A stretch of 45,346 bases of DNA from the NCBI GenBank assembly GCA_021786195.1, contig JAJYNS010000044.1, positions 1 to 45,346 on the forward strand, given 5' to 3'. Every line of letters starts with the position of its first letter. Position 1 is the first letter of the stretch. The stretch comes from Actinomycetes bacterium. Its GTDB lineage: Bacteria; Actinomycetota; Acidimicrobiia; Acidimicrobiales; Bog-793. Both the position numbers and the translations under genes were made by a program. Shown here one piece after another: positions 7,115 to 16,186 of the stretch. The notes beneath the pieces are model-generated. The model had not been told where the DNA came from and searched no databases. It saw only the letters and a program-made list of their open reading frames with translations.

Positions 7115-10100
7115 TCAGCCGCCCGCGGCCGCGACCGCCTCTTCGGGGAGCAGCTCCCTCAACAGCCCGGCCAGTCGCTCGGCGACGTCGAGCCCGGGTG
7201 CCAGCGGCAGGAGGAGCTGCCCGGCGTCGTCCTTGGCGATGGCCCTCGGCGCGATGCGCCGGAGCCGCACCGCGGCCGAGGGCCTGAGGCGGACCGGCGA
7301 GCAGCGCACGAGGAGCTCTCCGGGCCGCCCGACCCCGCGAGAACCGGGGCGGACGGCGGCGGCGGTCACCTCGGTCACGCCCGTTCGGACGCACTCGGCG
7401 CGCAGGCGGGCGATCGAGAGCAGCGCGGCGGCAGGGGCGGGCGGCGGCCCGAACCGGTCGAGCCACTCGGACTCGATGTCCTCGACCTCGGCCTCGTCCC
7501 GCACCGCCGCCAGGCGCCGGTAGGCCTCGAGCCGGAGGTCCTCCCGCTCCACGTAGGCCACCGGCAGGTGGGCGTCGACGGGCAGGTCGAGCGTGATCTC
7601 GGCCGGCTGGGGGACCGCCTCTCCCTTCAGCTCGGCGACCGCCTCGGCGACCATGCGCACGTACAGGTCGTAGCCGACGGCGGCGATGTGGCCGGACTGG
7701 TCCCTGCCGAGCAGGTTCCCGGCGCCGCGGATCTCGAGATCTCGCATCGCGATCTTGAAGCCCGAGCCGAGCTCGGTGTGCTCCCCGATCGTCCGCAGCC
7801 GCTCGTAGGCCTGCTCGGACAGCACCCGGTCGGCAGGGTGGAACAGGTAGGCGTAGGCGCGCTGGCCCGCCCGGCCGACCCGGCCTCTCAGCTGGTGCAG
7901 CTGGCCGAGACCGAGCATGTCGGCACGGTCGACGACGAGGGTGTTGACCGTCGGCATGTCGATCCCGGACTCGATGATCGTCGTGCAGACGAGCACGTCG
8001 TAGCCGCCCTCGGCGAAGTCGAGGACGACCTTCTCCAGCGAGCCCTCGTCCATCTGGCCGTGCGCCACCGCCACCCGGGCCTCGGGGACGAGCAGGCGCA
8101 GCCGCCCGGCGACCTGGTCGATGTCCTGGACCCGGTTGTGGACGAAGAAGACCTGCCCTTCGCGAAGCAGCTCCCGGCGGACCGCCTCGACGACGGCCCG
8201 CTCGTCGTACTCGCCGACGTAGGTGAGGATCGGCTGGCGCGCGGCCGGGGGTGTGTCGATGACGGAGAAGTCTCGGATCCCCGTGAGGCCCATCTCGAGG
8301 GTGCGGGGGATGGGGCTCGCGGTGAGGGTGAGCACGTCGACGCCGATCGCGAGCTTCTTCATCGCCTCCTTGTGCTCGACGCCGAAGCGCTGCTCCTCGT
8401 CGACCACGAGCAGGCCGAGGTCCTTGAAACCGACGTCGTCGGCCAGCAGGCGGTGGGTGCCGACCACGACGTCTACGGCGCCGGAGCGCAGGCCGGCGAC
8501 GACCGCTCGGGCCTCGGCCGGGGTCAGGAAGCGCGACAGCAGCTCGACCCGGACCGGGTAGGGCGCGAACCGTTCGGAGAAGCGCTGGTAGTGCTGCTGG
8601 GCGAGCAGCGTCGTCGGCACCAGCACGGCGGCCTGCTTGCCATCCTGGACGGCCTTGAACACCGCGCGCAACGCCACCTCGGTCTTGCCGAAGCCGACGT
8701 CCCCGCAGACGATGCGGTCCATGGGGGCCCCACGCTCCATGTCGGACTTGACCTCGCCGATGGCTCGCAGCTGGTCGGGCGTCTCGGGGTAGGGGAACGC
8801 CTCCTCCATCTCGGCCTGCCAGGGGCTGTCGGGCGCGAAGGCGTGCCCCGGCGAGGCGAGCCGGCGCTGGTACAGCACGACGAGCTCCTGCGCGACCTCC
8901 TGCACCGCGCGGCGGACCCTCGCCCGCTGGCGCTGCCACTCGCCGCCGTTCAGGCGGTTCAGGCTCGGCTGCTCGCCCCCCGAGTAGGGGGTGATCGAGT
9001 CGATCTGGTCCGATGGCACGTAGAGCCGGTCCCCTCCCCGGTACTCGAGGAGGAGGTAGTCGCGCTCGGCGCCACCGATCGCGCGCCGCACCATCCCGCC
9101 GTAGCGGGCAACCCCGTGGACGCGGTGGACCACGTAGCTCCCCGCCTCGAGGTCGTCGAAGAACCCGTCCGCCGGCCTGGCTCGAGCCCTCGGGACCCGG
9201 TGGGGTCGCCGCCGCCCGGTCACGTCGCCCTCGGTGAGGACGGCGACTCGGGCGCGCTCGAGGACGAAGCCTCGGTCGAGGGCCTGGACGAGGACGTGCA
9301 CGCCCGGTGCCGGGAGCGAGCGCCGGCGCCGCTCCTCGGAGGCGTCGAGCAGGCGCTCGAGCTCGACGCCCTCGGTCTCGAGCACCTCGGCCAGCCTCAG
9401 CGCGCTGCCTCGCCCCTCGCAGCAGACGGCCACGGCGCACCCCGAGCGCGCCAGCCCACCCACCCGGCGCGCCAGCGCGCCGGCGTCGCCGAGCGCGGGC
9501 GGCCAGCCCGAGGCCGGGAGCACCGGCACCTCCGGCCCCTCGGCCGCCGCCGGCAGCGAGACGGCGCGTGCGGGCGAGCGCGACAGCAGCCGGTCGAAGG
9601 AGACGTGGAGGCGCGGGAAGGGGCGCTCGGCGCTGCCGGGGGCGACCCCCCAGGTCGCCGCCAGCGTCTCGGCGAGCGAGGCCTCCTCCTCGGCGAGCTC
9701 GAGCGCCCGGTCGCGCATCCGGCGCGGCTCGACCAGCACGACCTGGTCGGCCTCGCCGAGCAGGTCCGTGAGGATCCGCTCCTCGGCGACGAGCCAGGGG
9801 AGGAACGACTCGATCCCGTCGAACACCCCTCCCTCCGCGATGCGCGCGAACTGCTCGGCCGCGAAGCTCGAGGACCTCGCGAGCTCGCCGGCGCGCGCCC
9901 GCACGGGGTCGGTGACCGCGAGCTCCCTGCACCCGAAGATCTCCGCGGACTCGAGGTCGCGCACGGAGCGCTGATCGGCGACGTCGAACTCGGTGAGCCG
10001 CTCGACCTCGTCCCCGAAGCAGTCCACCCGCACCCCGGAGTCGGCCGTCGAGGGGAAGACGTCGAGGATGCCGCCGCGCACGGCGACCTCGCCCCGGTGC

Positions 10101-10615
10101 TCCACCTGGTACTCGCGGCGGTAGCCGGCGGCCACGAGCCGCCGCAGGAGCGCGTCGACGTCCACCTGGTCGCCGGCCCGGACCACAACGGGCTCGGCGT
10201 CCTCGACGCCGGCGCCCAGGCGCTGCAGGAGCGAGCGCACCGAGGCGACGACGACGACGGGGCGCCCCAGCCGCCCGGCCTCGCCTGCGCCGAGGCGCCA
10301 GATCGCCCGGAGCCTGCGGCCCATCGTCTCGACCCCCGGGGAGACCCGCTCGAAGGGGAGGGTCTCCCAGGCCGGGAGCAGCTCGACGTCCGCCCCCTCG
10401 CCGCAGAAGGCGGAGAGGTCGTGGGCGAGGCGGTCCGCCTCGACCGCCGTCGGGCTCGCGACGAGCACGACTCGGGCGTCCCCGAGGGCCGCCAGGCCCG
10501 CGACGACGAAGGCCCGGGCCGGTTCGGGGACTGCGACGACGGCGCCCGGGCGTGAGAGCAGCTCGGCGACCGCTTCGTCGGACGCGAGGCTCGCCAGGAG
10601 CGCGTCGAGGCTCAT
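7115..10615 (-). CDS. mfd: Transcription-repair coupling factor Mfd
   Basis: The 1166-residue ATPase frees RNA polymerase stalled at DNA damage and recruits UvrA. The N-terminal UvrB-like module is present ([16 protein letters not shown] near 100). An RNA-polymerase interaction region follows ([31 protein letters not shown]). The translocase motor has [14 protein letters not shown] (Walker A near 640), [14 protein letters not shown] (near 737), [14 protein letters not shown] and [20 protein letters not shown] (near 905). The C-terminal D7 region is complete, so length and motifs are normal. The start ATG at 10615 leaves 19 nt to the pth stop, so mfd is probably co-transcribed with pth, rplY and prs. 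A 995-codon open frame on the opposite strand is a composition artefact. Confidence 0.97.
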   Translation of the reverse strand: MSLDALLASLASDEAVAELLSRPGAVVAVPEPARAFVVAGLAALGDARVVLVASPTAVEADRLAHDLSAFCGEGADVELLPAWETLPFERVSPGVETMGRRLRAIWRLGAGEAGRLGRPVVVVASVRSLLQRLGAGVEDAEPVVVRAGDQVDVDALLRRLVAAGYRREYQVEHRGEVAVRGGILDVFPSTADSGVRVDCFGDEVERLTEFDVADQRSVRDLESAEIFGCRELAVTDPVRARAGELARSSSFAAEQFARIAEGGVFDGIESFLPWLVAEERILTDLLGEADQVVLVEPRRMRDRALELAEEEASLAETLAATWGVAPGSAERPFPRLHVSFDRLLSRSPARAVSLPAAAEGPEVPVLPASGWPPALGDAGALARRVGGLARSGCAVAVCCEGRGSALRLAEVLETEGVELERLLDASEERRRRSLPAPGVHVLVQALDRGFVLERARVAVLTEGDVTGRRRPHRVPRARARPADGFFDDLEAGSYVVHRVHGVARYGGMVRRAIGGAERDYLLLEYRGGDRLYVPSDQIDSITPYSGGEQPSLNRLNGGEWQRQRARVRRAVQEVAQELVVLYQRRLASPGHAFAPDSPWQAEMEEAFPYPETPDQLRAIGEVKSDMERGAPMDRIVCGDVGFGKTEVALRAVFKAVQDGKQAAVLVPTTLLAQQHYQRFSERFAPYPVRVELLSRFLTPAEARAVVAGLRSGAVDVVVGTHRLLADDVGFKDLGLLVVDEEQRFGVEHKEAMKKLAIGVDVLTLTASPIPRTLEMGLTGIRDFSVIDTPPAARQPILTYVGEYDERAVVEAVRRELLREGQVFFVHNRVQDIDQVAGRLRLLVPEARVAVAHGQMDEGSLEKVVLDFAEGGYDVLVCTTIIESGIDMPTVNTLVVDRADMLGLGQLHQLRGRVGRAGQRAYAYLFHPADRVLSEQAYERLRTIGEHTELGSGFKIAMRDLEIRGAGNLLGRDQSGHIAAVGYDLYVRMVAEAVAELKGEAVPQPAEITLDLPVDAHLPVAYVEREDLRLEAYRRLAAVRDEAEVEDIESEWLDRFGPPPAPAAALLSIARLRAECVRTGVTEVTAAAVRPGSRGVGRPGELLVRCSPVRLRPSAAVRLRRIAPRAIAKDDAGQLLLPLAPGLDVAERLAGLLRELLPEEAVAAAGG

Positions 10616-10634
10616 CGTCGAGCGCCCCCGAGGC

Positions 10635-11264
10635 TCATCGCCCGTTGAAGGCGTTCATGGCGGCCTCGGCGCCGTCGGCGAGGATCGCCTCCACCGCGTC
10701 GGCGGCGACCTCGAAGGCGGCGGCGAGCTCGTCCGCCTCCGCCCTCGAGGGGCGCCTCAGCACGTAATCGGCACCGGCCATGCGCCCGGGCGGGCGGCCG
10801 ACGCCGACCCTCACCCGGAGGAACTCCAGGCTGTGGAGGTGGGACTGGACCGAGCGCAGCCCGTTGTGGCCGGCGATCCCCCCGCCACGCTTCACCCGGA
10901 CCGTCCCGACCGGCAGGTCGAGCTCGTCGTGGACCACCACCAGCTGCGAGAGGTCCTCGAGCGAGTAGCGCCTCGCGAGCGCGCGCACGGCGAGCCCGGA
11001 GTCGTTCATGTAGGTCTCCGGGACGCCGAGCGCGAGGCGGCGCCCGGCGAGCACGACCTCGCCCGAGACGGCGGAGCAGCGCCGCTCGGGGCGCAACGAC
11101 GCGCCCCGCCGAGACGCGAGGAGCCGGACGACGTCGGCCCCGGCGTTGTGCCGGGTGCGCTCGTACTCTGGACCCGGGTTGCCGAGGCCGACGGCGAGCA
11201 GGTCCGCGGCGGCGCCGCTGCGCCTGCGGCCGAGGCGGTCTGAGAGGGCGATCGCCGTGCTCAG
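10635..11264 (-). CDS. pth: Peptidyl-tRNA hydrolase (apparent CTG start)
   Basis: Pth releases peptides from prematurely dropped peptidyl-tRNA. All signature parts are there: VGLGNPGPEYERTRHNAG with the catalytic His, ETYMNDSG, VVVHDELDLPVG with the catalytic Asp, and GHNGLRS. The start is the odd point. In this frame a TGA lies 15 codons before position 11264, and from there through GLGNPG there is no ATG, GTG or TTG. The first TTG (11096) would remove the motif and the catalytic His. CTG at 11264 overlaps the rplY stop as CTGA, like the ATGA couplings around it, with GAGGAGAG just upstream; CTG at 11201 gives a more usual N-terminal length. Coordinates use the first. A sequencing error is the main alternative. 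Confidence 0.88.
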   Translation of the reverse strand: MSTAIALSDRLGRRRSGAAADLLAVGLGNPGPEYERTRHNAGADVVRLLASRRGASLRPERRCSAVSGEVVLAGRRLALGVPETYMNDSGLAVRALARRYSLEDLSQLVVVHDELDLPVGTVRVKRGGGIAGHNGLRSVQSHLHSLEFLRVRVGVGRPPGRMAGADYVLRRPSRAEADELAAAFEVAADAVEAILADGAEAAMNAFNGR

Positions 11265-11881
11265 CTCTCCTCGCCGCCCTCGGCCGCGGCGCCCTCGGCC
11301 GCGCCCTCAGCCTCGGCGGCCTGGATCCGCGGCGGGTGGGCGATGACGACGATCGTGCCGGGGTCGGCGTCGAGGCTGACCCCGGCGGGCAGCGCGAGCT
11401 GGCCGAGCAGCACACTGTCGCCGACCTCGAGCTCGGACACGTCGACCTCGAGCGCGGCCGGGATGTCGGCGGGCCTCGCCCGCACCTGAGCCGCGGCGAG
11501 GAGGTGCTCGACGGTGCCACCGGCGCGGCTCACGGCCCGAGCCTCGCCGACGAGGGTCACGGCAACCTCGACCGAGACGACCTCGTCTCGGTTCACCGCC
11601 TGGAAGTCGACGTGAGAGATCGTCTGGCGCACCGGGTGGCGCTGGATCTCGCGGACGATCGCGAGGTGCTCCTCGCCGCCGATCGACAGGTCGAGCAGGG
11701 CGTTCACGCCCGCCTCCGTCGACAGCGCGGCTCGAAGCGCCCGACCGCCGACGGAGAGCGCGACCGGGCTCTCGCCGTGCCCGTAGAGGACCCCGGGGAT
11801 GCGGCCGGAGGCGAGCAGGCGGCGGCTGGCCCGCGAGCCGCGCTCGTGCCGGACCTCTGCGACGAGGGATGTCTCAGCCAT
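11261..11881 (-). CDS. rplY: 50S ribosomal protein L25/TL5 (CTC-type general stress protein form)
   Basis: The 206-residue protein is the long two-domain form of L25, which binds 5S rRNA. The N-terminal beta-barrel is recognisable (RRLLASGRIPGVLYGHG; REIQRHPVRQTISHVDFQ) and continues into the C-terminal TL5-type domain (VEVAVTLVGEARAV; GGTVEHLLAAAQVRARPADIP; LEVGDSVLLGQL). The final 25 residues are Ala/Glu-rich, common in this family. ATG at 11881 follows GAAGGAG at good spacing. It lies between prs and pth, a conserved order. The 142-nt gap upstream includes TAGACT on the minus strand, a possible -10, although no good -35 is evident. Confidence 0.95.
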   Translation of the reverse strand: MAETSLVAEVRHERGSRASRRLLASGRIPGVLYGHGESPVALSVGGRALRAALSTEAGVNALLDLSIGGEEHLAIVREIQRHPVRQTISHVDFQAVNRDEVVSVEVAVTLVGEARAVSRAGGTVEHLLAAAQVRARPADIPAALEVDVSELEVGDSVLLGQLALPAGVSLDADPGTIVVIAHPPRIQAAEAEGAAEGAAAEGGEES

Positions 11882-12023
11882 CGTGACGCGCTCCTTCGAA
11901 AGCTCGGAGTTGCTCGCCCGACCCTCGGAGCGTGGCCGGCGCAGGCCGCGACGCCGTCACCGGCTCGGCGGCGGCGCTCAGTCTACGGCGCGGCCGGCCC
12001 TGCCCCGCCCGCCGGGCGGCTGC

Positions 12024-12998
12024 TCACCAGAGGAGGTTGTGGCCGCCGAAGATCTTCGACACCGAGGTGTCCTGGAACACCGCGGCGATCGCGTCGGCGA
12101 CGATCTGCGCCACCGACAGCACCTCGAGCTTGTCGATCCTCCGCTCGTCGGGAAGGGGCAGCGTGTTCGTCACGACGACCCGGGAGATCGGCGACGCCTT
12201 CAGCCGGTCGAGCGCCGGGTCGGAGAGCACTGCGTGGGTCGCCATCGCCCAGACCTCGGTCGCGCCGTGCTCGACGAGCCGGTCGGCGGCGGCGCAGACG
12301 GTGCCGGCCGTGTCGATGATGTCGTCGATGATCACGCAGCGACGGCCGGCGACGTCGCCGATCACGCCTCGCGCCTCCACGGTGTTCGCCGCGCCCGCAG
12401 GGCGGCGCTTGTGGACGAAGGCGAGGTCGGTCCCGAGGATCTGGCTGAAGCGCTCGGCCACCTTCACCCGGCCGGCGTCGGGCGCCACGACGACGAGCCC
12501 TGTGGGATCGTTCGCCTCGAGGTAGGAGGCGAGCACCGGGGTCGCGGTGAGGTGGTCGACGGGGAAGTCGAAGAAGCCCTGGATCTGGCCGGAGTGCAGG
12601 TCGACGCTCACGACCCGGTCCGCGCCGGCCGCGCTCAGCAGGTCGGCGACGAGCTTGGCAGTGATCGGCTCGCGGCCGGCCGACTTGCGGTCCTGGCGGG
12701 AGTAGCCGTAGTAGGGGCAGACGGCCGTGATCCGGCTCGCCGAGGCGCGCTTGGCGGCGTCGATCATGATGAGCTGCTCCATCAGCGAGTCGTTCACCGG
12801 CGCGCAGTGGGTCTGGACCACGAAGACGTCCGAGCCGCGGATCGAGGAGTCGAAGCGGCAGTGGACCTCGCCGTCGGCGAACTCCCGCACGTTCGCCTCC
12901 CCGAGCGTCACCCCGAGACAGCTCGCGATCTCCTCGGCCAGCGCCCGGTGCGACCTGCCGCTGAACAGCTCCAGGCGCTTGTGCGGTCCGAGCTCCAT
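12024..12998 (-). CDS. prs: Ribose-phosphate pyrophosphokinase (PRPP synthetase)
   Basis: The 324-residue enzyme makes PRPP from ribose 5-phosphate and ATP for nucleotide, His and Trp synthesis. It has ELFSGRSHRALAEEIA at the start, then RGSDVFVVQTHCAPVND, CPYYGYSRQDRKSAGREP, VSVDLHSGQIQGFFD and the PRPP-binding loop CVIIDDIIDTAGTVC. Length and motifs fit class I bacterial enzymes. ATG at 12998 is preferred because GGAGG precedes it and the conserved N-terminus begins there; an in-frame ATG at 13040 would add 14 unconserved residues. It follows glmU by 69 nt on the same strand, the usual glmU-prs pair that links UDP-GlcNAc and nucleotide supply. Confidence 0.96.
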   Translation of the reverse strand: MELGPHKRLELFSGRSHRALAEEIASCLGVTLGEANVREFADGEVHCRFDSSIRGSDVFVVQTHCAPVNDSLMEQLIMIDAAKRASASRITAVCPYYGYSRQDRKSAGREPITAKLVADLLSAAGADRVVSVDLHSGQIQGFFDFPVDHLTATPVLASYLEANDPTGLVVVAPDAGRVKVAERFSQILGTDLAFVHKRRPAGAANTVEARGVIGDVAGRRCVIIDDIIDTAGTVCAAADRLVEHGATEVWAMATHAVLSDPALDRLKASPISRVVVTNTLPLPDERRIDKLEVLSVAQIVADAIAAVFQDTSVSKIFGGHNLLW

Positions 12999-13067
12999 CG
13001 CCCCATCCTCCCCGGCCCTTGCGGACCTGGCCGACTCCACCGGCGACGCCTCCTCCCGCCGGCCTGC

Positions 13068-14183
13068 TCAGGCGGGCGCGCCGACGAAGAATGCTCCGGT
13101 CCTCGAGCCCGGCGCCAACCGGGTCCCCGGCTCGAGCACCGCGAAGGGCCCGACCTCCGCGTCGTCGCCGATCACCGCCTGGCGAGCCGTGCAGTGCTCG
13201 AGGTGCGCCCCGGCCCCGACCTCGCAGTCGACCAGGTGGCACGACGGTCCGAGGGAGGCGCCCGCCCCCACCCTGGTCGCCCCCTCGAGCACCACCCCTG
13301 GGAGGATCGTCACGTCCTCGCCGATCACCACCGTCGTGTCGAGGTAGGTGTGGCCGGGGTCGACCATGGTCACCCCCCGGCGCATCCAGCGGGTGTTGAC
13401 CCGCCGGCGCATCTCGGCCTCGGCCTCGGCGAGCTGCGAGCGGTCGTTCACGCCGGCTGCCTCGGCGGGGTCGGGGACGAGAAGGCTCCCGATGGGGTGG
13501 CCGGCGTCGTGGAGGACGGCGACGACGTCGGTGAGGTAGTACTCGCCCTGGGCGTTGTCGGGCGAGAGCCTCCTCAGCGCCGGGGCGAGGACGCTGTGGC
13601 GGAAGCAGTAGATGGACGTGGCGATCTCGTCGATCTCCCGCTCCTCCTCGCTCGCGTCGACGTCCTCGACGATCCTCGAGACGCCCCCGCCCTTGGCGCG
13701 CACGACCCGCCCGTAGCCTCGTGGGTCGGCGACGCGAGCGGTGAGCAGCGTCGCCGCCGCCTCCGAGGTGCGATGCGCCCGCACGAGCGCCGCGAGCGTG
13801 CCCGGCCGCACCAGCGGGGCGTCACCCGGGAGCACGAGCACGTCGCCGTCCTCGCGCCCCTCGTAGCTCTCCGGGAACCCCGTGAGCCCGGCCGCGGCGG
13901 CCTCGCCGGTGCCGAGCGGGCGGACCTGCTCGACGAACTCGAGCCTCATCCCCGCGGGCGCCTCCGCCCGCAGGGTCTTGGTCACCTCCACCGAGCGGTA
14001 GCCGACGACGACGACGACCCTGGCGACCGGCAGCTCCGCCAGGGCGTCGAGCACGTGGAGCACGAGCGGGCGACCGCAGACGCGATGTAGCGGCTTCGGG
14101 AGGGATGAGCGCATCCTCGTCCCCTCCCCCGCCGCAAGAACGATCGCTCCGAGCGGGCGCGTCGCCACGACCCCATTCTCCAC
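13068..14183 (-). CDS. glmU: GlmU-like UDP-GlcNAc pyrophosphorylase lacking the acetyltransferase end
   Basis: The uridylyltransferase domain is recognisable: LAAGEGTRMRSSLPKPLH, VLPGDAPLVRPG, GYGRVVR, IVEDVDA and GEYYLTDVVAVLHDAG. A left-handed beta-helix starts (RRGVTMVDPGHTYLDTTVVI) but the protein ends at 371 residues with GSRTGAFFVGAPA, where a typical GlmU of about 450-480 residues continues for another 80-100. The missing part carries the acetyltransferase His, Lys and the NYDG region, and the earlier ARLRPG arginine is also changed (AVLEPG). In the first domain the GTGHA histidine is Glu (GTGEA) and the usual NTG substrate loop reads ATS. Only 69 nt separate its stop from prs, so a simple frameshift cannot hide the rest. 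The first domain probably still makes a nucleotide sugar; the acetylation step would need another protein. Confidence 0.85.
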   Translation of the reverse strand: MENGVVATRPLGAIVLAAGEGTRMRSSLPKPLHRVCGRPLVLHVLDALAELPVARVVVVVGYRSVEVTKTLRAEAPAGMRLEFVEQVRPLGTGEAAAAGLTGFPESYEGREDGDVLVLPGDAPLVRPGTLAALVRAHRTSEAAATLLTARVADPRGYGRVVRAKGGGVSRIVEDVDASEEEREIDEIATSIYCFRHSVLAPALRRLSPDNAQGEYYLTDVVAVLHDAGHPIGSLLVPDPAEAAGVNDRSQLAEAEAEMRRRVNTRWMRRGVTMVDPGHTYLDTTVVIGEDVTILPGVVLEGATRVGAGASLGPSCHLVDCEVGAGAHLEHCTARQAVIGDDAEVGPFAVLEPGTRLAPGSRTGAFFVGAPA

Positions 14184-14212
14184 GAACGGGCCTGCCCGCG
14201 CTGCGCTACAAC

Positions 14213-15676
14213 GTGAGCGTGGACGCCGACCCGGACACGACGAAGACGCCCGGCTCCAAAGGGGCGGGCCTGGAGGACGGCCTGCTCCGGGCGGCGCGCT
14301 CCTGCTTCGAGACCGGCGGCCTGCAGGCGCTTTGCGAGCTCACCCGCGTCGCCTGCGTCTCGCCGGCCTACGACGCGGACTGGCTCGAGCGGGGCGAGAT
14401 CCTGCGAGCCGCCGGCATGCTCGCCGAGTGGTTCGAAGGGCGCGCGCTCGAGGGCTCGAGCGTGGAGGTGGTCACGATCGAGGGCAGGACCCCGCTGCTG
14501 CTCGCCGAGGTCGGGGCGACCGGAGGGCGACCGAGGTCGACGGCGCTCGTCTACGGCCATCTCGACAAGCAGCCGCCGCTCGGCGGCTGGCGCGAGGGCC
14601 TGCAGGCCTTCGAGCCGGTGCTCGAGGGCGACCGGCTCTACGGGAGGGGAACGGCCGACGACGGCTACTCGCTCTTCGCCGCGACTGCGGCGATCGAGGC
14701 GCTGCAGCGGGAGGGGGCCGGCCATCCGAGAGTCGTCGTGCTCATCGAGGCCAGCGAGGAGAGCGGCAGCCCGGACCTCCCCGCCTACCTCGACGCGCTC
14801 TCCTCCCGGATCGGCCGCCCCTCGGTCGTCGTCTGCCTCGACTCCGGCTGCGCCACCTACGACCGGCTGTGGGTGACCACGTCGCTGCGCGGCGTCATCT
14901 CCGCGACGCTGAGGGTCGAGGTGCTCGAGCAGGGCGTGCACTCCGGCGCCGCCGGAGGCATCGTCCCGTCGTCGTTCCGCCTGCTCCGCAGGCTGCTCGA
15001 CCGGATCGAGGACCCGAGCACGGGCGAGATGCTCGTGCCCGAGCTCCACGTTCCCCTCCCCGAGCGCCGCCGGCTCGAGATCGAGCGGCTCGTCGAGGAG
15101 CTCGGCGAGGCAGCAGCCGGGACCTTCCCCTCGGTCCCCGGGCTCGAGCTGTCCGGCGCGGGCCCTCTCGACCGGGTCGTGCGCGGGACCTGGGAGCCTT
15201 CGCTCTCGGTGACCGGGGCCGACGGGCTCCCTCCGGTCGGCGAGGCGGGCAACGTGCTGCGCCCCTTCACCGCCCTCAAGCTCTCGATCCGGACCCCACC
15301 GACCTGCGACGTGGCCGCCGCGGCCGCCGCCCTCGAGGAGAGACTGCTCGCAGACCCTCCCGAAGGCGCCCGGGTCTCGCTCGCCTGGGACTCGCCCGGC
15401 AGCGGCTGGGAGTCACCGGAGCCCTCCCCCTGGCTGGACGAGGCCCTCGAGGAGGCCTCGCTCGAGTGCTTCGGCCGCCCGCCCGGGGCGATCGGGGTCG
15501 GGGGCTCCATCCCCTTCCTCGCCGAGCTCTCGAGCCGCTTCCCCGGAGCCCAGCTCGTCGCGACCGGCGTGCTCGGGCCGGAGAGCAACGCCCACGGCCC
15601 GAACGAGTTCCTCCACGTCCCGACGGCCGTCGCGCTGGCCGGCTGCCTCGCCCACCTCCTCCGGGCCGTCCCTTGA
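14213..15676 (+). CDS. M20-family metallopeptidase (dipeptidase-like)
   Basis: The 487-residue protein has the metal ligands of the M20 family: H and D in VYGHLDKQP, D in YGRGTADDGYS, the Glu pair in IEASEESGSPD, D in VCLDSG and the late His in NAHGPNEFLHV. A lid/dimerisation insert contains the conserved GVHSGAAGGIVPSS. Such enzymes cleave dipeptides or related amide substrates in the cytosol; the exact substrate is unknown. GTG at 14213 or 14219 may be the start. TACAAC at 14207-14212 resembles a -10 box and would put transcription close to the second GTG, so leaderless expression is possible. It diverges from glmU across 29 nt and its stop overlaps the MarR gene. Confidence 0.88.
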   Translation: MSVDADPDTTKTPGSKGAGLEDGLLRAARSCFETGGLQALCELTRVACVSPAYDADWLERGEILRAAGMLAEWFEGRALEGSSVEVVTIEGRTPLLLAEVGATGGRPRSTALVYGHLDKQPPLGGWREGLQAFEPVLEGDRLYGRGTADDGYSLFAATAAIEALQREGAGHPRVVVLIEASEESGSPDLPAYLDALSSRIGRPSVVVCLDSGCATYDRLWVTTSLRGVISATLRVEVLEQGVHSGAAGGIVPSSFRLLRRLLDRIEDPSTGEMLVPELHVPLPERRRLEIERLVEELGEAAAGTFPSVPGLELSGAGPLDRVVRGTWEPSLSVTGADGLPPVGEAGNVLRPFTALKLSIRTPPTCDVAAAAAALEERLLADPPEGARVSLAWDSPGSGWESPEPSPWLDEALEEASLECFGRPPGAIGVGGSIPFLAELSSRFPGAQLVATGVLGPESNAHGPNEFLHVPTAVALAGCLAHLLRAVP

Positions 15677-16164
15677 GGGAGGCCGAGCCGGGACGGGACG
15701 TTCCGGCCAACGGGGCGGCGACGCCCTCGGGCCCTCGGGAGGCGGTCGGCGACGACGCGCTCGCTACTCAGCTGCGCATCGCCCTCACGCGCCTCGCCCG
15801 GCGGCTCCGGACGGAGAAGAGCGACGACACGCTGACCTTGACCCAGCTGTCGGCGCTCGCGACGCTCGCCAGCAGCGGACCGCTCTCCCCGACGGCGCTC
15901 GCCGAGCTGGAGCGGGTCCAGCCGCCGTCGATGACAAGGGTGATCGCCCGCCTCGAGGAGCTCGGCCTCGTGGAGCGGGCTCCCCACGAGAGCGACCGGC
16001 GCCAGTCCGTGATCGCCATATCCCCGGCCGGAGCGAGGCGCATCCAGGCCGATCGTCAGCTGCGCGAGGTCTGGCTCGCCCACGCCCTCGAGCGGCTCCC
16101 GCCCGAGGACAGGGCGAGGCTGCGAGCGGTCGTCCCGGTCCTCCATCGCCTGACCCAGTCCTGA
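15673..16164 (+). CDS. MarR-family transcriptional regulator
   Basis: The 163-residue product has the winged helix of MarR proteins: LTLTQLSALATLASSGPLSP, then ALAELERVQPPSMTRVIARL as the recognition segment, and wing residues ERAPHESDRRQSVIAISP followed by AGARRI. Flanking helices form the dimer interface. The TTG at 15673 overlaps the TGA of the M20 gene (TTGA), and no better start exists before the conserved part, so the two are probably one transcript. The regulator may control itself and the peptidase, but no clear operator is visible in the short upstream region. The next gene is convergent, 22 nt away. Confidence 0.88.
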   Translation: MREAEPGRDVPANGAATPSGPREAVGDDALATQLRIALTRLARRLRTEKSDDTLTLTQLSALATLASSGPLSPTALAELERVQPPSMTRVIARLEELGLVERAPHESDRRQSVIAISPAGARRIQADRQLREVWLAHALERLPPEDRARLRAVVPVLHRLTQS

Positions 16165-16186
16165 GGGAGCGACCGGGCGACGGGAG

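Noticed and set aside
7568-10555. 995-codon open frame on the plus strand opposite mfd
   Set aside because: Mirror of mfd codon bias in very GC-rich DNA; low-complexity sequence without any recognisable domain, and mfd on the other strand is unquestionable.
12999-13067. Frameshifted remainder of GlmU after its stop
   Set aside because: Only 69 nt are available before prs, too short for the missing 80-100 residues, and no beta-helix hexapeptide pattern appears in other frames.
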